Shown here piece by piece: positions 6,766-11,549 of a stretch of DNA of 11,549 nucleotides. Below the pieces are notes generated by a model, which was not told the DNA's origin, did no database searches, and saw only the letters and a program-made list of their open reading frames with translations. This DNA is from Desulfobacula sp. (lineage in GTDB: Bacteria; Desulfobacterota; Desulfobacteria; Desulfobacterales; Desulfobacteraceae): positions 1 through 11,549 of the forward strand of contig JAQICW010000620.1 in NCBI GenBank assembly GCA_027858355.1. The letters run 5' to 3'. The position numbers were made by a program, and so were the translations under genes. Within the stretch, counting starts at the first letter, position 1. Every line of letters starts with the position of its first letter.

Positions 6766-7060
6766 CCTCGTTCCTATGCTTCCTTCGTGTACTCGCTCCA
6801 CCCGGTGGGCAATAATCGTGAGAAAGCAACGAGGGTTCCTCCGAAGAGCCTTAAACTGCGAAACTTCAGCTATACCCATAATCATCAAGATCGTTAAATA
6901 GCTATCGAAGGCCATCAAGGCATGTTTAGTAGACAAAAAAGGGTCCAGGCGATACCGGGATGATATATCTGAGCTATTAATTATGGTTGACACTTAATTG
7001 AAATATGACCTGCCTTTTTTGTAAGCTTGGGTTAAATTGCCTAAAGCAGTACAATTCAGA

Positions 7061-7095
7061 GCCATAAACAAAAGGGAGGCAGGCCATAAACAAAA
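7061..7095. repeat. 13-bp direct repeat, period 22
   Basis: GCCATAAACAAAA occurs at 7061-7073 and again at 7083-7095. Only two copies are present, so this is not a CRISPR array. A partly complementary CCTGCCTTTTTTGT segment sits at 7009-7022. Function unknown. Confidence 0.5.
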
Positions 7096-7319
7096 AAGCA
7101 AAGTATATTAGACCGTTGCAAGAAAGCTGTCCCACGTAATAATATTTGTTTGAAACCAAAAAATGAGCGTTTCGAGTAGTATTTTACTGTCTTTTTCTGA
7201 CAAAATATCGATAAATTTCAGTCAAAACTGACTCGTGCAAAGGTCTCATATCTATGCACAGTATCGAATCACAGGGGCGCCAGACTTGCCACCGAAAACT
7301 TTACTCAATTTTAAAGATG

Positions 7320-7330
7320 TTTAACCGAAG
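7320..7330 (+). repeat. 11-bp repeat TTTAACCGAAG, copy 1 (before the sulfotransferase)
   Basis: This identical 11-mer lies 21 bases before the sulfotransferase ATG and again at 8574-8584, nine bases before the flippase ATG. Both copies are followed shortly by TTAATT or ATAATTAAT. It may be a shared leader element of two neighbouring genes, or coincidence. Confidence 0.4.
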
Positions 7331-7351
7331 CACGTTAATTTGAGAGGTAGG

Positions 7352-8473
7352 ATGAAAATCTTTCTTCATGTTGGCCTTCATAAGACAGGAACAACTTTTC
7401 TTCAACACCACGTTTTCACTAAGTTGGACAAAGGTATTTGCCTTTACAACCCAATAGAACTTCTCACTCTTATTAGGCATGCCTTAATCCTTCAAGATAT
7501 GGGTGAGCTAAATATCTCTGATATTAGGATGTTGAAGAAAACAATAGCAACGTCACTGCGAAATATATGTGCATCAGTTCTGTTGTTTTCAGATGAATTA
7601 ATGAGTCAAAACATGTATAATCTAAATTATTCACAGCGCGCTGAGTTGTTGGGTGACCTGTTTCCTGATGCCGAAATTATTCTCTTTCTTCGGTATCAGA
7701 CCGATTGGTTAAAATCCGTTTACAAACAGGCACTTCAGGGAGGCGACGTGTTAAGCGTGAAAGATTTTTTCAGGTTTGATAGAAGCTCGAAATTATCGGA
7801 TAATCCGACGACGGATATTTATAACTCTAAAATCACAGTAGACCCTCTTAAACTAGATTTAACTGATATGGTAAAAACCTACCAAGGGATATTCGGAAAA
7901 GAAAGAACTCACATTTATTTTCATGAAAATTTTAAGAAGGATAAAGATAACGGTATAAAAATGTTATGTAACACCATTGGATTAAAACCACCTAATTTAA
8001 CTTCCGATAAAATTGTCAACCGATCATATTCTGCATTGGCATGTATGTTGACACTGAAATTGTACCAATCTGCCGATGTTATGCATATGAAATTTCTGCT
8101 CCCGAATAGTAATATTTTTTACAAACATATGGTGAAGACCATCCGCAGCAGCTCTTTTCCTAAAAATACAAGACTAAACTTGCTGGAGATTAGGAAGGAT
8201 TTTTTGGATTGGCAGTTTGTCAAAAACAATATGAATAAAGGAGAAATAGTAGAAATATTTTTAAGAAAGTCATTCAGGCGGATTCGGTTTTTTAATATAT
8301 GGCGCTTCATTATGCAGAAGGTTTTGGATAAAATAATCTATATTGATTGGGAAATTTTTGAAACAGGGAATATCAAAAAGATGCTTGATAAGCATTATTA
8401 TGAACATAACAAACAGTTTTTAGAACTATTAGCTCCAGAAGAATTGCCAAAGGAATATGTCAAACAAAGATGA
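7352..8473 (+). CDS. Sulfotransferase family protein
   Basis: Predicted to transfer sulfate from PAPS (3'-phosphoadenosine 5'-phosphosulfate) to a hydroxyl, here most likely on a surface glycan. The 373-residue protein opens with FLHVGLHKTGTTFLQ (4-18), whose KTGTT is the loop that binds the 5'-phosphosulfate. LFLRYQTDWLKSVYKQ (111-126) gives the Arg (114) and Ser (122) eight residues apart that bind the 3'-phosphate. The region near 345-360 (YYEHNKQFLELL) resembles the usual C-terminal end of bacterial polysaccharide sulfotransferases. The ATG at 7352 follows AGAGG at 7343-7347; an in-frame TTG at 7340 would overlap that site and is rejected. No signal peptide or membrane segment is seen, so sulfation would occur in the cytoplasm before export. 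It stands alone after a long gap, so it may have its own promoter, which I could not locate. Acceptor unknown. Confidence 0.85.
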   Translation: MKIFLHVGLHKTGTTFLQHHVFTKLDKGICLYNPIELLTLIRHALILQDMGELNISDIRMLKKTIATSLRNICASVLLFSDELMSQNMYNLNYSQRAELLGDLFPDAEIILFLRYQTDWLKSVYKQALQGGDVLSVKDFFRFDRSSKLSDNPTTDIYNSKITVDPLKLDLTDMVKTYQGIFGKERTHIYFHENFKKDKDNGIKMLCNTIGLKPPNLTSDKIVNRSYSALACMLTLKLYQSADVMHMKFLLPNSNIFYKHMVKTIRSSSFPKNTRLNLLEIRKDFLDWQFVKNNMNKGEIVEIFLRKSFRRIRFFNIWRFIMQKVLDKIIYIDWEIFETGNIKKMLDKHYYEHNKQFLELLAPEELPKEYVKQR

Positions 8474-8573
8474 TGAATCTTTTATAATTGTGCATAGTGT
8501 GAGTTTTTTATCGGGACGATTTCCGGAAAATTTCTTCGTATTTTCAATTTGTTGTAGGGCTAACCCAAGCTAA

Positions 8574-8584
8574 TTTAACCGAAG
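8574..8584 (+). repeat. 11-bp repeat TTTAACCGAAG, copy 2 (before the flippase)
   Basis: Exact copy of 7320-7330. Its GAAG end may also act as a weak ribosome binding site for the ATG at 8594, nine bases away. Confidence 0.4.
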
Positions 8585-8593
8585 ATATAATTA

Positions 8594-10084
8594 ATGATGC
8601 CCAAAACATACTACATTTCATTCATCAAAGACAACTGCATCGTTTTCTGCGGTGCGGGACTTGTACGTCTACAGCATATTATTCTTATGCCCATAATGAT
8701 AAAGGCGATGGGCGTAACCATATATGGCGGATTTACCTTGCTGTCTTCGATTCTTGGAATTGCAGTTGGTATATCTTCCTTTGGGGTAGGCTTCAGAGCA
8801 AAAAGGTTTTTACCATCAGTAAAGAGCATTAGGGAACGAAGAGATCTCTTTTATCCACAATTTTACTTCAATATGATTTCCATACTGAGTATCTCACTGT
8901 GTTTTATTTTTTTCCAAAAACAAATTAATACGTATCTTTTTAAAAATGAGATTACATTTTCCACATGGATAATACCTTTGTATTTATTTGTATATATTTT
9001 TTATTCTCAAGGAATTACTTATTTCCGGTACACATCCAGAATTTTCTACATGAGATTGATAAACGTCTGCTTCTCTTATTCCCATATCGGCTTTATTTTG
9101 GTTTATCTTCATATTTATAGATCCATCAGCCTAAACATAGTTGTATTTTTTAGTGCTTTTTCAGCATTTTTATTTGCAATACCTTCTTTTTGGGTTATTT
9201 GCAGGGAAATTGGAGTCAAGTTTTCATTTTACAATCTCAAAAGTCTTAAAGATGATATTAAACTAGGGTTTCCCCTTGTTCTTGGGTTTATAGTTGATTT
9301 CATTCTGGCGGGCAGTGACCGGTATTTTATTGCATTTTATATGACTGTTTCTGCTGTGGGCTATTACAACCCCGGATACGTGATGTGTTCACTTATTGTT
9401 TTTATCCCCAAAGCTATGGGTACTGCCCTTCCTCAGCTTATGTCAAGGGCCGTGGACAGCAAGAATGAATACGAGGCGCAGAGAATGCTAAATTATGTGC
9501 TCAAGATATTCCTGCTCCTGGCAATTCCTTTTATTTTTGGAAGTATGGTTTTAGGCAAACCGGTACTGACTCTTTTGGCCAACAGGGAAGTTGCGGAAAA
9601 TACATATCTCGTAACGCCCCTTGTGGCATTAGGGTCCCTGTTTTATGGCCTGAATATTATCCTTTCAAATGTCCTGTTTGTGCGCATGAAAACTAATGCA
9701 ATATTTAAGATGAATCTTTTTGCATCTGTGTTTAATCTGTTGGCAAATTTAATCCTGCTCTATTTTTTCAGGTATATTATTGTGGCTGCCATAACAACCC
9801 TCGTGAGCTATTTTCTTGCCTTCATATACGTCAATAAAATTGTCAAAAAGGAGGCATGGCCGGTCGATTTTCAACCTGTCGTGATAATAAAGTCTGTGGC
9901 AGCGTCGCTGGTTATGGTTGCCCTGTTGTTCTGGGTTTCATCCAAGGCAGTGGAGGCTAACTCAGTGGGTATGCTTGCAGTCGAATTGATTTTAGGAATT
10001 GTTGTCTATGTTGTTTTCCTTTTCGCCATCAGGGCATTTTCAAAAAAGGAATTGCAGTTTGTAAAAAGCTGCTTTTACAGGTAA
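8594..10084 (+). CDS. wzx: Wzx-type oligosaccharide flippase
   Basis: Integral inner-membrane protein of the MOP superfamily that would move undecaprenyl-linked repeat units from the cytoplasmic to the periplasmic face. The 496 residues contain about 12 to 14 hydrophobic segments, roughly at 20-38, 43-65, 92-107, 124-142, 155-173, 180-201, 223-240, 255-275, 302-320, 338-360, 373-392, 395-414, 429-448 and 458-480. GSDRYFIAFY at 240-249 is the charged segment after a membrane helix that is typical of Wzx and related exporters. The weakly conserved sequence and AT-rich codons are usual for this gene. Translation could start at either of two adjacent ATGs (8594 or 8597); the ribosome binding site is poor. 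Its presence implies a Wzy-dependent pathway, but no polymerase gene is visible in this window. It also supports the view that the sugar made here ends up in an exported glycan. Confidence 0.88.
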   Translation: MMPKTYYISFIKDNCIVFCGAGLVRLQHIILMPIMIKAMGVTIYGGFTLLSSILGIAVGISSFGVGFRAKRFLPSVKSIRERRDLFYPQFYFNMISILSISLCFIFFQKQINTYLFKNEITFSTWIIPLYLFVYIFYSQGITYFRYTSRIFYMRLINVCFSYSHIGFILVYLHIYRSISLNIVVFFSAFSAFLFAIPSFWVICREIGVKFSFYNLKSLKDDIKLGFPLVLGFIVDFILAGSDRYFIAFYMTVSAVGYYNPGYVMCSLIVFIPKAMGTALPQLMSRAVDSKNEYEAQRMLNYVLKIFLLLAIPFIFGSMVLGKPVLTLLANREVAENTYLVTPLVALGSLFYGLNIILSNVLFVRMKTNAIFKMNLFASVFNLLANLILLYFFRYIIVAAITTLVSYFLAFIYVNKIVKKEAWPVDFQPVVIIKSVAASLVMVALLFWVSSKAVEANSVGMLAVELILGIVVYVVFLFAIRAFSKKELQFVKSCFYR

Positions 10085-10104
10085 TCAAAAAAGGGTAGGT
10101 TTAG

Positions 10105-10346
10105 ATGGGTCAAATACCAGAAATATATTATGATAGAATACGACATGATCTTCTGAAGTTGTTACCGGCGAATGTCATTCTTAAAAATGTGTTAGATGTA
10201 GGATGCGTGCAGGTGCAACGGGTGAAGTGTTAAAGGAAAAATTAGGAGCTAAAAATGTAATAGGATTGGAAATAAATCTGGAGCAAGCAGAAAAAAGAAT
10301 TGATAAAGTAATTAGAAGAGATGCTGATGAGCTTCCCTTCTATTAA
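10105..10346 (+). pseudogene. Frameshifted, truncated SAM methyltransferase remnant
   Basis: A frame opens at ATG 10105, 20 bases after the flippase stop, with GGTAGG upstream, and reads into LDVGC, the beginning of a SAM-binding motif I. It then stops at TAA 10231-10233 after 42 codons. In the neighbouring frame from 10209 the sequence continues as AGATGEVLKEKLGAKNVIGL and on to DADELPFY, ending at TAA 10344-10346. Restoring one G at about 10207 would give LDVGCGAGATGE, a perfect motif I, so a single-base deletion explains the break. Even so, only about 80 codons of a methyltransferase of 200 or more survive, followed by a few recognisable residues (QFDFDG) and another stop. It is therefore both frameshifted and truncated, probably by the arrival of the downstream gene. 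Confidence 0.8.
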
Positions 10347-10405
10347 CATCAGTTTGATTTTGATGGGAAATAATTTTAGAACAGATATTATTTAAAGGTC
10401 TCTCT

Positions 10406-11425
10406 ATGGTAACTGGCGATGAAAGAATAATCATATTTTCACAGGCCCCCGCTGACATCAAGTATACAATTGATTTATATGAGAATTATGGTAAAAGTCA
10501 CAAAATTCTGATTTGTGTTGTAAGTGTTATTAATAATTATAGGTACTTAAAGAGTTTAAATCTGGATTGCAGCCTGCTGTTCATACCGCTGTTTTCCATG
10601 AAGAATCCGTTCAATGTAGTTAGGCAAAAATGTATTTTGGGAAAAATCTACAAGAGGATATTCCGACATTGCCGCGGCGCGAAAATTTACTTTAATTCCA
10701 AGCACTTCGATTTTGGAACCTATTATTTTATAAGAAAGCTGCATGACTCTAACACCGTGTATTTTTACGATCTCTACAAGCATAAAGGAGACATCATAAC
10801 CAGTTTTCCATTAAGGTATGTTCTAAAGAAGTTACTTCTAAACTGCATCGTGGGTAATCACATTTCGTACATGAAAGTAGGATCTCGCCTTTTCCCGACA
10901 TTTGATTATAGCAATATAAGAATTGAGGAGATAGTTCTTAAAACAAATCCCGACAATATATCCAAGTATATGTTCGAGGTACAAGTACCGTTTAAAAAAA
11001 GCATATTGTTCTTCGAGTCTAACGGACAAAGGGTCCCGCACTTCGTCGATTACGTAAAAACGATAGACCAGGTTCTGAATGTCTTCAGGCAGTCTGGATT
11101 CGAAGTTTTCATTAAGCCGCATCCACGTTTAGGTTATTCGAGAATGTTAGATGACCATGGATTTATCTTCATTGAGAGTTACGTGCCGGGAGAAATGATT
11201 AAAATCGAAAATTTCGACTACGTGATCGGGTTTGCCTCTACGAGCTTAACTATTACGATTGACGGAGGCAAAACAAAAGTACTTAGTTTAATTGACCTGC
11301 TTGATTACAAATCAGCGGATAATAAGACTATGCTGAAAGAGTATATGCTAAGGTTTAATGATTCGCTCTATTTTGTGCAGACATTTGCTGAATTGCAAAA
11401 TATTTTGACTGCTGATATAAATTGA
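10406..11425 (+). CDS. Sialyltransferase-like glycosyltransferase (putative nonulosonate transferase)
   Basis: The 339-residue protein has the layout of bacterial sialyltransferases of the GT52/GT38 type, which share a GT-B fold. FIKPHPR (235-241) holds the HP motif that binds the CMP moiety. ESYVPGEMI (257-265) matches the P-x-E segment that follows it, and IGFASTSLT (274-282) resembles the SS/ST motif. I see no signal peptide or membrane helix; it would act on the cytoplasmic side of the inner membrane. AAGG at 10394-10397 sits eight bases before the ATG at 10406. In a locus with a CMP-nonulosonate synthetase and a NeuB synthase, transfer of that sugar to the growing glycan is the natural role, but this is inferred from motifs and context. 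Another cytoplasmic glycan glycosyltransferase, or a polysaccharide pyruvyl- or phosphotransferase-like fold, is the main alternative. Confidence 0.65.
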   Translation: MVTGDERIIIFSQAPADIKYTIDLYENYGKSHKILICVVSVINNYRYLKSLNLDCSLLFIPLFSMKNPFNVVRQKCILGKIYKRIFRHCRGAKIYFNSKHFDFGTYYFIRKLHDSNTVYFYDLYKHKGDIITSFPLRYVLKKLLLNCIVGNHISYMKVGSRLFPTFDYSNIRIEEIVLKTNPDNISKYMFEVQVPFKKSILFFESNGQRVPHFVDYVKTIDQVLNVFRQSGFEVFIKPHPRLGYSRMLDDHGFIFIESYVPGEMIKIENFDYVIGFASTSLTITIDGGKTKVLSLIDLLDYKSADNKTMLKEYMLRFNDSLYFVQTFAELQNILTADIN

Positions 11426-11549
11426 AACTAAGGGGCACAGAAATAAATACATCCACATGGGTATAATCTTACCTACACAAGAACAATCGCGGGGTATCAT
11501 CACAATTTTCGACATTGAAAAATGGGCTGTTGATATCCCTGCTTATACA
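11426..11549 (+). other. 3' edge, possible start of another gene
   Basis: A frame from ATG 11457 (MGIILPTQEQSRGIITIFD) stays open to the window end, 31 codons. There is no good ribosome binding site at normal spacing; AGGGG at 11431-11435 is too far away. I recognise no family. It may be the N-terminus of the next gene or chance. Confidence 0.3.

Larger units (their letters stand above)
6653..7351. other. Long stretch without a recognisable gene
   Basis: About 700 bases between the methyltransferase and the sulfotransferase. I find no tRNA, no riboswitch I recognise and no convincing protein. An AATTATAATT palindrome lies at 6693-6702. An 8-bp inverted repeat lies at 6713-6720/6758-6765. From about 6770 to 6960 composition becomes less AT-rich and several frames stay open on both strands, including a 77-codon - strand frame at 6760-6993; this could be a decayed mobile-element gene but no family motif is visible. 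A 13-bp direct repeat at 7061-7073 and 7083-7095 follows. An 11-bp sequence at 7320-7330 recurs before the flippase gene. A TTGACA at 6987-6992 has no suitable -10 partner. Confidence 0.6.

Noticed and set aside
6760..6993. 77-codon - strand frame in the long gap, considered as a transposase remnant
   Set aside because: It needs a GTG start, shows no DDE or helix-turn-helix motif I can recognise, and + strand frames over the same bases are equally open. Kept only as a possibility in the gap entry.
7061..7095. Repeats considered as a CRISPR array
   Set aside because: Only two 13-bp copies with a 9-base separation; far from CRISPR repeat and spacer sizes and no cas gene present.

Overview
The window carries a surface-glycan locus of a Gram-negative bacterium, centred on a nonulosonic (sialic-like) acid. 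All recognisable genes lie on the + strand. The organism cannot be named from the sequence. The AT-rich, patchy composition, mosaic layout and gene families fit an O-antigen, capsule or flagellin-glycosylation island, possibly in a gamma-proteobacterium or a desulfobacterial/deltaproteobacterial lineage; that is a guess.

Region 1 (168-2822) holds a radical SAM/SPASM protein, a PtmA-like short-chain dehydrogenase that overlaps it by 4 bases (ATGA), and a NeuA/PtmB-type CMP-nonulosonate cytidylyltransferase with its own Shine-Dalgarno. Region 2 (2823-5431) begins with an AT-rich spacer containing a perfect 12-bp inverted repeat. Then comes the C-terminal stump of a second, divergent cytidylyltransferase, whose stop codon overlaps the start of a 752-residue fusion: a CBS pair, a NeuB nonulosonate synthase, a SAF domain and a xylose-isomerase-like TIM barrel. 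Region 3 (5432-6652) has a frameshifted SPASM-domain stump and then an intact zinc-ribbon SAM methyltransferase whose coding frame contains a run of nine G. Region 4 (6653-7351) is a long non-coding stretch with small repeats. Region 5 (7352-11425) has a sulfotransferase, a Wzx-type flippase, a frameshifted and truncated methyltransferase remnant, and a glycosyltransferase with the HP and ST motifs of bacterial sialyltransferases.

A coherent reading is that the synthase condenses a hexosamine-derived sugar with phosphoenolpyruvate, the cytidylyltransferase activates the product as CMP-sugar, and the dehydrogenase, radical SAM protein and methyltransferase tailor it or its precursor. The last glycosyltransferase may transfer it to a lipid-linked glycan that Wzx flips, with the sulfotransferase adding sulfate. 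The genes that make the hexose precursor (dehydratase, aminotransferase, acetyltransferase, hydrolysing epimerase) are not in this window.

The three gene stumps lie at module borders: a second cytidylyltransferase, a second SPASM protein and a second methyltransferase. They show that the locus was assembled by repeated replacement of cassettes. The most noteworthy items are the multi-domain NeuB fusion, the paired remnants around it, and the G9 tract as a possible phase-variation switch.
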